Position numbers and translations under genes: made by a program. 64,000 bases of DNA from Calditrichota bacterium (GTDB taxonomy: Bacteria; Calditrichota; Calditrichia; Calditrichales; J004): assembly GCA_013112635.1 (NCBI GenBank), contig JABFGF010000002.1, forward strand, positions 905,607 through 969,606, in the 5' to 3' direction. Numbering within the stretch: the first letter of the stretch is position 1; every line of letters starts with the position of its first letter. Under the pieces are notes generated by a model. It ran no database searches. It was not told the DNA's origin and saw nothing but the letters and a program-made list of their open reading frames with translations. Shown piece after piece: positions 8,798-16,869 of the stretch.

Positions 8798-8945
8798 CCC
8801 CTTTTGGGAGGGGCGAGGTGTGGGTTACATTTTTAAAAAAGAACAGTTTTTATTTTAAGAATTTTTTTTAAAGAAGCTCAACATCATAAGGTAATTCTAT
8901 GGGTTAATGAATTAGAAACCCACCCCTAACCCCTCCAAGGAGGGA
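8798..8945. mobile_element. REP/MITE-like element with 29-bp imperfect inverted arms
   Basis: The left arm 8798-8826 (CCCCTTTTGGGAGGGG... GTGGGTT) and right arm 8917-8945 (AACCCACCCCTAACCCC...AGGGA) are near-perfect reverse complements. Each arm itself holds a small hairpin, CCTCCAAGGAGG in the right arm. About 90 bp of AT-rich sequence lies between. The G/C-rich arms contrast strongly with the surroundings. Such paired GGAGGGG/GTGGGTT arms resemble REP pairs (BIMEs) mobilised in trans by RAYT-type TnpA transposases. No transposase gene is present in the window. Confidence 0.65.
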
Positions 8946-8986
8946 AGCTAGGATACACAATTATATAATATTCTGTCTTTAAAACA

Positions 8987-9685
8987 ATGACTATTTCAGT
9001 TTATGTACAAATTCAAAAATTAGCCGATTGTCCCGGGGATAATAATTGGTTTGGCGAGCAGGAAAAAGCTGTTCTTGATAATCTACGTTTTACAAAGCGC
9101 CGTTCCGATTGGCGCCTGGGAAGATGGACAGCCAAACAGGTTATCTTCAGCTTTCTTAAATCAGAAGGCTCACATAAGGACAATCTTTCTGAGATTGAAA
9201 TTTTAGCCGATCCGGATGGAGCCCCTCAAGTTTACCTGCAAAATAAAAAAGCGCCCTTCTCCATTTCTATAAGTCATAGCCATGGTGTGGCCATGTCGGT
9301 TTTAAACCCAGCAAAAATACCTATTGGTTGCGATATAGAATTTATAGAAGAACGCGAAGAAAATTTTGTGGCCGACTATTTTACTGAACAGGAAATGGTT
9401 TGGGTAAAAAACAGTGAAGCGAGCATTAAGCCAGTTGTTTGTAATCTTATCTGGAGTGCCAAGGAAAGTACCTTAAAGGTTTTAAAAGAAGGTTTGCGAC
9501 TTGATACAAAAACTGTAAATATTTTGGAAACAAAATTGGGAAACACTGAAGAATGGCAACCAATTGAAATTCAGTTCAACGAAACAAATGAGTTTTTTGG
9601 TCAATGGAAAATTATGAACGGGTTTATTTTAACAATTGTGGCTGAGCGAAATGTCATTCCAGTCTGTTTTGAACAGGGAACTTAA
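8987..9685 (+). CDS. 4'-phosphopantetheinyl transferase (Sfp type)
   Basis: At 232 aa with the two Sfp signatures, IGCDIE (Asp116 and Glu118, Mg2+ ligands) and WSAKESTLK (Lys159-Glu160), this enzyme transfers the phosphopantetheine arm of CoA to a serine of acyl or peptidyl carrier proteins. An upstream RRSDWRLGRWTAK block fits the CoA-binding region. No carrier protein, PKS or NRPS gene is close by, so it may serve fatty-acid ACP or a distant cluster. The ATG has no good ribosome site. It lies 41 bp after a REP-like element, which may have replaced older leader sequence. Confidence 0.92.
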   Translation: MTISVYVQIQKLADCPGDNNWFGEQEKAVLDNLRFTKRRSDWRLGRWTAKQVIFSFLKSEGSHKDNLSEIEILADPDGAPQVYLQNKKAPFSISISHSHGVAMSVLNPAKIPIGCDIEFIEEREENFVADYFTEQEMVWVKNSEASIKPVVCNLIWSAKESTLKVLKEGLRLDTKTVNILETKLGNTEEWQPIEIQFNETNEFFGQWKIMNGFILTIVAERNVIPVCFEQGT

Positions 9686-9728
9686 TTTTGATTCCCGATA
9701 CCAATACTCCAGAAGACATATTGAATAG

Positions 9729-10142
9729 TTAATTTTCAAGCTGTGGAAAATCCTTGGCATATTTTGCAATCCACTCTTTAGATGCATCCTGCCAATCAAG
9801 GTCGCGGCCTTTGGCAATCATTTCATCGCGATACTTTTCTATATAACAGATTTGTTCAATCATGCGCATGCGGAATGAGGTTTTGTCATCATTAAATTTA
9901 ACGCCAACCTCATATCTCTTTTTTGCTTTGCGGCACCACATAACAACACATTCTTCTACAAAAGGATATTTTAAGTTTGGGATTTTTACACTTAAATGCG
10001 ATCCACTTGGGATTTCTGAATCTGAAAAAAAACATAGCCCGCCTGTGCTGACATTCTGCATATTTTGTTTATGAGCGTTTTTATCACTCTGGAAATTAAA
10101 ATGAATCGGCATGTTGGCCGCATGGCGAATAAAGGAACGCAT
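9729..10142 (-). CDS. PilZ domain protein (putative c-di-GMP receptor)
   Basis: A 137-aa protein whose N-terminus carries the PilZ ligand motif: RxxxR at residues 2-6, then NVSTGG at 30-35, the (D/N)xSxxG element. Both halves are at the very N-terminus of a single-domain PilZ protein, and the rest completes the beta-barrel plus a helical tail (RMRMIEQICYIEKYRDEM). A GAGG ribosome site precedes the ATG. PilZ proteins bind cyclic di-GMP and act on motility, polysaccharide or surface functions. An HD-GYP protein, which in this family degrades c-di-GMP, is encoded at 51.9 kb. The downstream target is not evident. Confidence 0.88.
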   Translation of the reverse strand: MRSFIRHAANMPIHFNFQSDKNAHKQNMQNVSTGGLCFFSDSEIPSGSHLSVKIPNLKYPFVEECVVMWCRKAKKRYEVGVKFNDDKTSFRMRMIEQICYIEKYRDEMIAKGRDLDWQDASKEWIAKYAKDFPQLEN

Positions 10143-10440
10143 AGGAGCCTCTTGTTGAAAAATGAACCAATAACATCATAAATACATCAAATTCTTGCAG
10201 TCAGAAATATCACAAATTTGGTTTTTTAGTCAGTAAGCTTTTCAAAAATATCTCTTGCAATGAATTACCAATTTCTGTTTTTGCTTTATCGGATTATCGG
10301 CCGAATGCTCAAGTATATAAACATCCAACAGCATTTACTGTTATATTCTGGTTAGGAATTTATTCTTGCTATTTGTATATTTGGTAGCATAAACCTAATT
10401 CAATTTTGACACATTTTTATCGTTTATCCTGGAGTTTTGA
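10143..10440. other. Intergenic region without recognised gene
   Basis: This 298-bp AT-rich region lies between divergent pilZ and arsC-like genes. A TTGACA box lies about 35 bp before the GTG of the ArsC-like gene, but no good -10 follows at 17 bp. A 31-codon ORF at 10260 lacks a ribosome site. Nothing else stands out. Confidence 0.5.
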
Positions 10441-10785
10441 GTGATTAAAGTTTATGGTGTCCCTTCCTGTGATCAAATAAAAAAAACCAAAACCTTTTTT
10501 CAAAAAGAAAATATTGAATTCACTTTTGTTAATATCCGCAAAGAAACATTGGACAGAGATAAACTAAATAAAGTTATAGATCAGCTTGGCATTGATGTCG
10601 TTTTAAACAGGCGAGGAATGCTGTACAGAAAATTAGGTTTAAAAGATAAAAACTTAAATAACGATCAACTTGCTGATGAGCTTTTTAATGAACAGGGAAT
10701 GATTAAAAGACCACTGATTGAACAAGGTAAGTTGTTTCACATTGGCTATAATGAACAAGAAATTTTGAAATTTTTAAAAGAATAA
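10441..10785 (+). CDS. ArsC/Spx-family thioredoxin-fold protein (YffB-like)
   Basis: A 114-aa ArsC-family protein starting at GTG, preceded by TCCTGGAG. It keeps the active-site cysteine (GVPSCDQIKK, Cys10) without a second CxxC cysteine, the VNIRKETL element, and the RPLIEQG loop that contains the family's conserved arginine. This pattern matches YffB-type 'arsenate reductase-like' proteins, which are probably glutathione- or low-molecular-weight-thiol-dependent reductases; true arsenate reduction is unproven. It leads a run of same-strand genes (hypothetical protein, glgC, methyltransferase-like) with gaps of 16-52 bp. Confidence 0.88.
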   Translation: MIKVYGVPSCDQIKKTKTFFQKENIEFTFVNIRKETLDRDKLNKVIDQLGIDVVLNRRGMLYRKLGLKDKNLNNDQLADELFNEQGMIKRPLIEQGKLFHIGYNEQEILKFLKE

Positions 10786-10806
10786 TTTGTCATTGGACCG
10801 GCAAAA

Positions 10807-11166
10807 ATGCTTTATGAAATTAAAGATGTTCAACAAGAAGATGGCGCCCCTTTTTGCCGTTGGTTTGCAGATAGGGAATTTGATCTTTTTGTGTGGATAA
10901 ACCCGGATGATTCTTTTTTTGGTTTCCAACTTTGTTATCAAAAAAATAAAAATGAAAAAGCAATAACCTGGAAAAATACAACCGGTTTTGCCCACGAACG
11001 GGTAGATTATGGATCGCGCGAAAGGGCAAATGTAACCCCTGTTTTGGTAACAGACGCTGTTTTCCCGAAAGACAAGGTTGCCAGACAATTCCTTGAAAAA
11101 AGTAAAGAGATTGATCCCAAAATTTCAGAATTTGTTTATAACAAAATAATCGAATCAAGAATTTAA
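10807..11166 (+). CDS. Hypothetical protein, conserved-looking, 119 aa
   Basis: This soluble 119-aa protein is not recognised. It opens EIKDVQQEDGAPFCRWFADREFDLF, has an aromatic, beta-rich middle (FFGFQLCYQ) and ends in a helix. It looks like a small beta-sheet domain protein that may describe or bind a ligand, but no catalytic motif stands out. The gene lies 21 bp after the ArsC-like gene and 16 bp before glgC, on the same strand, so it is probably cotranscribed with both. Codon use resembles its neighbours. Confidence 0.75.
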   Translation: MLYEIKDVQQEDGAPFCRWFADREFDLFVWINPDDSFFGFQLCYQKNKNEKAITWKNTTGFAHERVDYGSRERANVTPVLVTDAVFPKDKVARQFLEKSKEIDPKISEFVYNKIIESRI

Positions 11167-11182
11167 AGAGAAGAAGCTGATT

Positions 11183-12460
11183 ATGAGTAAAATGACTGCA
11201 ATAATATTGGGTGGTGGAAGAGGAACACGTTTAGATCCGTTAACAAAGATGCGTTCAAAACCGGCTGTACCAATCGGTGGCAAGTTCCGGTTGATTGATA
11301 TTCCTTTAAGTAACTGCCTGCATGCCGGTGTAAGAGACGTTTTTATACTTACGCAGTTTAACACTCAATCTTTACATCAACATATTTCCAGTACATATAT
11401 TTTTGATAATTTTTCACGGGGTGCAATAAGAATTCTGGCGGCACAACAAACAATGGAAATTTCCGATTGGTACCAGGGAACGGCTGATGCCGTGCGCAAA
11501 AACCTTTCATTTTTCGAAGATGCCGAAGAGAATATAATTATTCTTTCCGGAGACCATCTATACCGAATGGATTATTCCGATTTTTTAGCCCATCATGTAA
11601 AAAATAAAGCTGATATTTCTATTGCTGTGAAACCGGTGTTTGAACATGAAGCATCGGAACTTGGAATTTTGAAGGCGAATAAAAAAGGATTAATCACCAG
11701 TTTTTATGAAAAGCCAACAGATAAAGAAGTTTTAGAAGAATATAAAATCGCCCCGGAATTATTTGATGCAGTAAAAGTAAATCCGGAAGGTCGTACACAT
11801 ATTGCTTCCATGGGTATTTATATCTTTAAAAAGGAAGCATTGTTTGAGCTTCTGGAAAATAACAAAAAGGAAGATTTTGGAAAGGAAATTATCCCGGACA
11901 GCATAAAAGAAAAAAGGCTGGTTACATATTTCTTTGATGGTTATTGGGAAGATATAGGGACCATCCGGGCCTTTTTTGATGTGCATATGGAGTTAACAGC
12001 ACCAATCCCAAAATTTAATTTTTATGATGAGCAAAAACCGATTTTTACACATCCGCGTTATTTGCCCGCTTCAAAAATAAACAATTGTCAGATAAATCAT
12101 TCTGTTGTCGCAGAAGGCTGCATCATCATGGGATCTATAATTGAAAATTCGGTTATTGGAATCCGTTCTTATATCGAAGAAGGCACTCTTGTTCAAAAAT
12201 CTATTATTATGGGCAGCCAGCATTATGAAACAATTGAAGAACATAATAAAAACAAAGTTAGTGGTAAACCTAACATGGGCATCGGGAAAAATTGTGTAAT
12301 CAGAAATGCAATCATTGATATGAACTGTTCAATTGGTGATAATGTACATATCATTAATAAAGATGGGCGTGTTGAAGCAGAAGAAAGCTTTTACCGTATT
12401 CGGGATGGAATTGTTATTATTCCAAAAGGAACGATTGTACCGGATAATACGATTATTTAA
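11183..12460 (+). CDS. glgC: Glucose-1-phosphate adenylyltransferase (ADP-glucose pyrophosphorylase)
   Basis: A 425-aa nucleotidyltransferase with the signature GGGRGTRLDPLTKMRSKPA near the N-terminus, the FRLIDIPLSNC substrate loop, the catalytic block LSGDHLYRMDY and, after about residue 290, a left-handed beta-helix hexapeptide region (VVAEGCIIMGSIIENSVIG). It makes ADP-glucose from glucose-1-phosphate and ATP, the committed step of bacterial glycogen synthesis; the C-terminal helix mediates allosteric regulation. Length and motifs are normal. No glgA or glgB lies in the window, so the rest of the pathway is elsewhere. Confidence 0.96.
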   Translation: MSKMTAIILGGGRGTRLDPLTKMRSKPAVPIGGKFRLIDIPLSNCLHAGVRDVFILTQFNTQSLHQHISSTYIFDNFSRGAIRILAAQQTMEISDWYQGTADAVRKNLSFFEDAEENIIILSGDHLYRMDYSDFLAHHVKNKADISIAVKPVFEHEASELGILKANKKGLITSFYEKPTDKEVLEEYKIAPELFDAVKVNPEGRTHIASMGIYIFKKEALFELLENNKKEDFGKEIIPDSIKEKRLVTYFFDGYWEDIGTIRAFFDVHMELTAPIPKFNFYDEQKPIFTHPRYLPASKINNCQINHSVVAEGCIIMGSIIENSVIGIRSYIEEGTLVQKSIIMGSQHYETIEEHNKNKVSGKPNMGIGKNCVIRNAIIDMNCSIGDNVHIINKDGRVEAEESFYRIRDGIVIIPKGTIVPDNTII

Positions 12461-12512
12461 AATAAGAAATACTTCATTATTGAAGTTATGATTTAAAGCT
12501 GAGGCAGCTTGT

Positions 12513-14336
12513 ATGCGTAGAAAGTTTTTGTACTTCAAAATTTATGATTTAAAAGAACATCCAAAGGAAATTGAAACCTTCTCTCAGCTGGAGCTTGAAA
12601 ATTTAATTGGTGATGTTGAACCAATTGACAATGTTTTCCAGCTTAGCAAGCAGCCCGAAGTAAAACGGATTCTTGAAAAAGATATAAACCTGCAAAATGC
12701 CTTAACAGACTCTTTGCCAAGAAGAGGACGGCACGGTTATTTATGGATTGGTGACAATCTGCCGGATGTAGTGAATGCTCTTTCCCGCCTCAGTTATATC
12801 AAAGAAGTTTTCTTGTTTCAGCAACTTTTGGAACCAGAGCCGGATTTTATTAAGCAAAGATTAAAAAATATGACTTTTTTGGAGTTTGATATAAATCTTT
12901 GGCGTGTATACAAATTCTGGACATTTTCATATTTTTTAAATCGTACTTTATACATAGGGACCATAAGTAAAACAGAAAGCGAGATAGACGAGCATTTCAA
13001 AACATTTCGCGATGAACTGAAACTTGCCCCGGGAAAACTAGTAGATACTGATCCTTCACAAATGATTTCGTTTGTTCAGGATAGTCCGATAAAAAACCTT
13101 AACCTTGACCAGAGAAATCAAAATGATAGTCAATTAAATAACCGCTGGTTACATGCTCTGATTAACACTATTTCGAAATCTGAAAATGATCAACTTTTTA
13201 ACCCGTTTTCCGGAAACGGATCTGTTTTGATTGAAAGCTTGTTGGCCGGTGTAAATATAACTTCAAATGATTTAAATCCGGTTCAGGCAATTATGTCAGA
13301 AGCCAACGGATCATTAATCAAACTCGATATTCAGGAATACAACAGGCTTGTAACCGAGCTTCATTCAAAAATAAAAATGCTAATGTCTGCCTCAGCAGCA
13401 ACACAAACAGACTTGTTTTTATACAGCGCCGAAGGACAGTTTTTAAATTTTTGGGAAACGGAGAAAAAGCGTTTTAAATCATTAGGCTTAAATCCACAGG
13501 TTGAAGCAATCCAAAAACAAATAGCCGCAACCCGGTTTCTGATTCAAACCAAGGCTATTACAAAATCCACAGAAATAAATGCACTGTTTAACTCGGCTTT
13601 AATCAATCTTATTGCCCAGGCTATTCGTAAAAAAGAAAAACTCAATTTTGGTGAGATTTTCTCCAAGGCTCTTCATGATATTTATCTAAAGTTATATTTA
13701 ATCAAAAAACTTAGATCGTTTTATACACCTGATTTTGGCACTGCTATAGTTGAGAATAAATCAAATTATGAAGCTGTGAATAACGAATCCTTTAATGGGG
13801 TGATTGCTTTTATGCCTTTTAGGATTTCGCGCAATGGCTTCGAAAAAGACCGTCTAATTGTAGAGATGTTAAACCTTCATGGTGCGGTAACCAAACTTGA
13901 ACACGCTTTGGTTGGCAGTAAATATATTAAAGCTGAAGACCGTGAAAAACTACAAAATGAAATTACAAATCACGACGGTTTTTATAAACTGATTTCTAAA
14001 GAAGGCCACGATGTCTTATCACGATTAGAATTGATGGGTAAGCAGGAAGAAGTTTTACGTTATTATCTTTTATGGAAACAATATTTTGGTATTTTTAAGG
14101 AGTTTTACAACTCTGTGGAAATGGATTCTAATATTTGTTTGATGATGGAAAACCCATCTATCAAAGTAGACAAAACAGCAATAAGCATTCAGTCAAGCCA
14201 GGTTCTTTTGAGCTGTATTGAAAATGATGAAACAATTTCAACTAAACTATTAACAGCCTTCTCCAAAAATATTCCGCAGGCAAAACTTATCTACAAAAAA
14301 GAAATTCAAATACTACTCTTTGAAAAGGTGGATTAA
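12513..14336 (+). CDS. Methyltransferase-like protein with altered catalytic motif
   Basis: A 607-aa protein of unknown specificity. Residues about 229-250 (LFNPFSGNGSVLIESL... then TSNDLNP) form a good SAM-binding motif I/II of Rossmann DNA or RNA N-methyltransferases (consensus DPFxGxGT...E...G). The expected catalytic motif IV (D/N-PP-Y/F) falls in the segment around residues 429-436, which reads IAFMPF: the first proline and the acidic or amide residue are lost. The N-terminal 220 residues and a C-terminal helical region (KLEHALVGSKYIKAEDREKL) are unrecognised. It may be a catalytically inactive SAM-binding homologue or one with a different chemistry. GAGG precedes the ATG; the gene follows glgC after 52 bp. 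Confidence 0.7.
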   Translation: MRRKFLYFKIYDLKEHPKEIETFSQLELENLIGDVEPIDNVFQLSKQPEVKRILEKDINLQNALTDSLPRRGRHGYLWIGDNLPDVVNALSRLSYIKEVFLFQQLLEPEPDFIKQRLKNMTFLEFDINLWRVYKFWTFSYFLNRTLYIGTISKTESEIDEHFKTFRDELKLAPGKLVDTDPSQMISFVQDSPIKNLNLDQRNQNDSQLNNRWLHALINTISKSENDQLFNPFSGNGSVLIESLLAGVNITSNDLNPVQAIMSEANGSLIKLDIQEYNRLVTELHSKIKMLMSASAATQTDLFLYSAEGQFLNFWETEKKRFKSLGLNPQVEAIQKQIAATRFLIQTKAITKSTEINALFNSALINLIAQAIRKKEKLNFGEIFSKALHDIYLKLYLIKKLRSFYTPDFGTAIVENKSNYEAVNNESFNGVIAFMPFRISRNGFEKDRLIVEMLNLHGAVTKLEHALVGSKYIKAEDREKLQNEITNHDGFYKLISKEGHDVLSRLELMGKQEEVLRYYLLWKQYFGIFKEFYNSVEMDSNICLMMENPSIKVDKTAISIQSSQVLLSCIENDETISTKLLTAFSKNIPQAKLIYKKEIQILLFEKVD

Positions 14337-14354
14337 AACAATTTTGGCCCCTGT

Positions 14355-14705
14355 TTAAACATTCAGTTTATGAAGGTTTTTAACAGCATCACCAACTCGG
14401 TTTTCAATAATAAATATTTTTGATAATTGTGTCTTATCAAAAATCCCCTTTATTTTTTTATTAAGCCCCGATAAAAACAAGTGTCCCTTTTGCTCATTTG
14501 TCCAGGACAAACATTTCATAAGTGAGCCTATGCCCAAACTATTTATCCAATTCACCTTTTCTAAATCGATTACAATAAGCTTTTGTCCTTCATCTAAAAC
14601 TTGGTAGACATACTCAAATAAAATATGTGTTTCCGGCTGCCCCATCAGGCGACCTGAAATTGATAAAACAGCAACATTTTGTTCAATAGTTTTGATGATA
14701 TCCAT
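14355..14705 (-). CDS. STAS-domain anti-sigma factor antagonist-like protein
   Basis: A 116-aa single STAS domain with the characteristic LIVIDLEKVNWINSLGIGSL segment. The conserved phosphorylatable serine is Ser56, in the INSLGIG context where canonical antagonists have (V/I)DSxG(L/I)G, so Asp is replaced by Asn. Such proteins (SpoIIAA/RsbV type) switch partners with a serine kinase/anti-sigma factor. No RsbW-like kinase or PP2C phosphatase gene is adjacent. The start is 12 bp after the stop of the upstream TlpA-like gene on the same strand, so the two may form an operon. Confidence 0.88.
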   Translation of the reverse strand: MDIIKTIEQNVAVLSISGRLMGQPETHILFEYVYQVLDEGQKLIVIDLEKVNWINSLGIGSLMKCLSWTNEQKGHLFLSGLNKKIKGIFDKTQLSKIFIIENRVGDAVKNLHKLNV

Positions 14706-14717
14706 TAATTATCCAGT

Positions 14718-15836
14718 TTAGTCAAACATTTCTTCCAGCTTCATTTGCAGATCGAACCCACGTAGGTTTTTGGCAATTATTTTCCCACCTTTATCAAGTA
14801 AAAAATTTGCCGGTATCGCACTGACATTGTATTCTTTAGCGATTTTGCTTCCCCATCCGTTAAGCTCAGAAGTATTTGTCCAGACAACACCATCCTTTTT
14901 GCTGGCTTGCTCCCAAAGCTGTTTTTTGGTTTCCAGGGCAACACTTAATATTTCAAATCCATATTGTTTATACTTCTTGTATAGTTTTGCATAATTGAGG
15001 TTTTCGGTTCGGCATGGTAAACACCACGATGCCCAAAAATCGAGCAAAACATAAGATCCTTCAAAAGAGGAGAGTTTAGTTTCATTTCCCTGCAAAGATA
15101 GCAAACTGAAGTACGGGGCTTTTTGTCCAATCTCAATTTTTTTGAAGCGATTTACTTTTGCAACAAACTCTTTTGTCAAAAAAAGATTGGGACGGTTTTC
15201 AGCAAACCATTCAGACATTTTTTTTAGATATGGTAACTCAATATCTGGATTAAAACGGATCGCTGCATAAAAAAAGGCGATGGAGTGCCCGACATTATTT
15301 TTAGTAAAGCTCGTAATTTCCTCAGTATAAATAGAAAGGCCACGTACCTCATCCGCGGTTAACTTTTTTATCAACTCAAAATCACCTTTCTTGCGTGCTA
15401 TCTTCATTTTTTCCCGAAAAGGTTGAATCCATTTTTTAAAAGAAGTTTTTCGATATTGCTCATATTGAACCATAAATTCTGCGTCTTTGGAGCCTTTTAC
15501 GTTTGTTATAATTTTCATATTGCTGTCTTGTTTGATTGAAAAATCAACAGTTTGACCTGGCTCAAGGGCTGTATTTATTTTTGTCAAACCCTTAAAATCT
15601 AATTGATAAATTCCCGGATCGTATCCATAGGTTTTATTAAAGGTTCCATTTTTATCAAGCAGGATTGTATCTAACACGGTTTGAATATTTTGGCTAATAT
15701 CATACTTTTTTATAAGTAATAATGTAACCGCTTTTTGACTATTTACCACGCCTTTGATTGTAATGTTATCTGTGTTCGAATATATTGGTGAATAAAAAAA
15801 GAAAAGCAAAAAAAGAAAAGTTAATCTATATTTCAT
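14718..15836 (-). CDS. TlpA/ResA-like thioredoxin with DUF4369-like N-domain
   Basis: I start the gene at 15836 because GGAG precedes this ATG and it opens a signal peptide (MKYRLTFLFLLFFFYSPIYS); the longer reading frame back to 16127 overlaps the divergent LiaF-like gene. The 372-aa protein has an N-terminal beta-rich region (ITIKGVVNSQKAVTLLLIKK) of DUF4369 type, a helical linker, and a C-terminal AhpC/TSA-thioredoxin domain with the active site WASWCLPCR and the cis-proline loop VSAIPANFLL. It is an exported thiol-disulfide oxidoreductase, probably periplasmic. Similar FCB proteins serve cytochrome maturation or surface-protein redox. The partner is unknown. Confidence 0.9.
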   Translation of the reverse strand: MKYRLTFLFLLFFFYSPIYSNTDNITIKGVVNSQKAVTLLLIKKYDISQNIQTVLDTILLDKNGTFNKTYGYDPGIYQLDFKGLTKINTALEPGQTVDFSIKQDSNMKIITNVKGSKDAEFMVQYEQYRKTSFKKWIQPFREKMKIARKKGDFELIKKLTADEVRGLSIYTEEITSFTKNNVGHSIAFFYAAIRFNPDIELPYLKKMSEWFAENRPNLFLTKEFVAKVNRFKKIEIGQKAPYFSLLSLQGNETKLSSFEGSYVLLDFWASWCLPCRTENLNYAKLYKKYKQYGFEILSVALETKKQLWEQASKKDGVVWTNTSELNGWGSKIAKEYNVSAIPANFLLDKGGKIIAKNLRGFDLQMKLEEMFD

Positions 15837-16047
15837 GAACTGCTCCAATAAATGGTTGAAAGAGTTAGTGGTTATCCGAATAACAATTTGATAACAAAAA
15901 CAATTAAAATAATAATAAAAAAGAAACAATTTATTAAAAAAAGGGCATTCACCGAGTGATATGTACAGTTTACCGAATAAATTATAACTTTTATCACCAT
16001 AACCGTATCTTATCCCAAAACAAAAAACGGAATCAACGGAGATTGTT

Positions 16048-16743
16048 ATGAGAAACAAAATCGATATAAAAGTATTTTTTGGAATTGCTATTATTGCAGT
16101 TGGCATTATCCTATTTTTAGATAACATCGGGTTTGATTTACGAGTAAATATATTTGATTTCTGGCCCTTAATTCTTATTGCAATTGGTTTAAACCAGCTT
16201 GTCCAACCTGCAGAAGCGCGGCAGCCATTATCCGGTTCAATATTTTTGTTTCTTGGCGCATATTTCCTATTAGACGAATTTATTTATATCCCTTTTGATT
16301 TGGGCGACCTTTGGCCAGTATTACTCATTCTTGTTGGTATTTCTATTTTAAGAAACCACGTTTGGGGTACACCGGAAAAAGGTGGGTCGGCAGATTTTAT
16401 TAACCTTACATTTATTTTAGGTGGTGGTGATCATAAATTTACATCACAAACTTTAACTGGCGGAAAAGTGACAGCTATTATGGGTGGTGGCACTATTGAT
16501 TTACGCCAGGCAAGTTGTGAGGGAGAAGACCTTGTTATTGAAGCATTTGCTTTTTGGGGCGGCGTTGAAATTATAGTTCCTTTCCACTGGCAGGTAAATA
16601 TACAGGCAAGTCCTATAATGGGTGCAGTTGAAAATAATACAACTTCACCAGCAGGTATCGAAGGTATTGAAGTAAACCTTGCGCCGAAGAATTTGATCAT
16701 CAAAGGGTCGGCAATAATGGGTGGCGTAGAAGTTAAGAATTAG
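16048..16743 (+). CDS. LiaF-like membrane protein
   Basis: A 231-aa protein with four N-terminal hydrophobic segments (about residues 8-100, including two FWPLILIAIG/LWPVLLILVG-type pairs, the DUF5668 arrangement) followed by a beta-rich domain with repeated glycine motifs (IMGGGTIDLRQA, FWGGVEI, IMGAVEN, IMGGVEV). This layout is that of the LiaF/YvqF family, which in Firmicutes inhibits an envelope-stress sensor kinase. A CGGAG ribosome site precedes the ATG. A LytS-type kinase and LytTR regulator follow on the same strand after 126 bp, so a role in envelope-stress signalling with them is plausible but inferred. Confidence 0.85.
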   Translation: MRNKIDIKVFFGIAIIAVGIILFLDNIGFDLRVNIFDFWPLILIAIGLNQLVQPAEARQPLSGSIFLFLGAYFLLDEFIYIPFDLGDLWPVLLILVGISILRNHVWGTPEKGGSADFINLTFILGGGDHKFTSQTLTGGKVTAIMGGGTIDLRQASCEGEDLVIEAFAFWGGVEIIVPFHWQVNIQASPIMGAVENNTTSPAGIEGIEVNLAPKNLIIKGSAIMGGVEVKN

Positions 16744-16761
16744 CAAACAATGTAACGAACT

Positions 16762-16794
16762 ACGGGTTTCTGATTATCAAAATTAGAAACCCGT
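16762..16794 (+). terminator. Hairpin after the LiaF-like gene
   Basis: ACGGGTTTCT (16762-16771) and AGAAACCCGT (16785-16794) form a perfect 10-bp stem with a 13-nt loop, 18 bp after the stop. No T-run follows on the plus strand, so it may attenuate rather than fully terminate before the kinase gene. Confidence 0.5.
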
Positions 16795-16869
16795 TAAAAA
16801 ATCCAGAGTTTTGTAGTGACAATTTCATATTCAAAACAAATCGATCAATATTAATAATCAATCATAAAA

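Noticed and set aside
10260..10355. 31-codon ORF in the spacer upstream of the ArsC-like gene
   Set aside because: It has no ribosome site, no recognisable domain and ordinary AT-rich composition.
15837..16127. N-terminal extension of the TlpA-like ORF
   Set aside because: The extension overlaps the divergent LiaF-like gene, while the ATG at 15836 has GGAG and a proper signal peptide.
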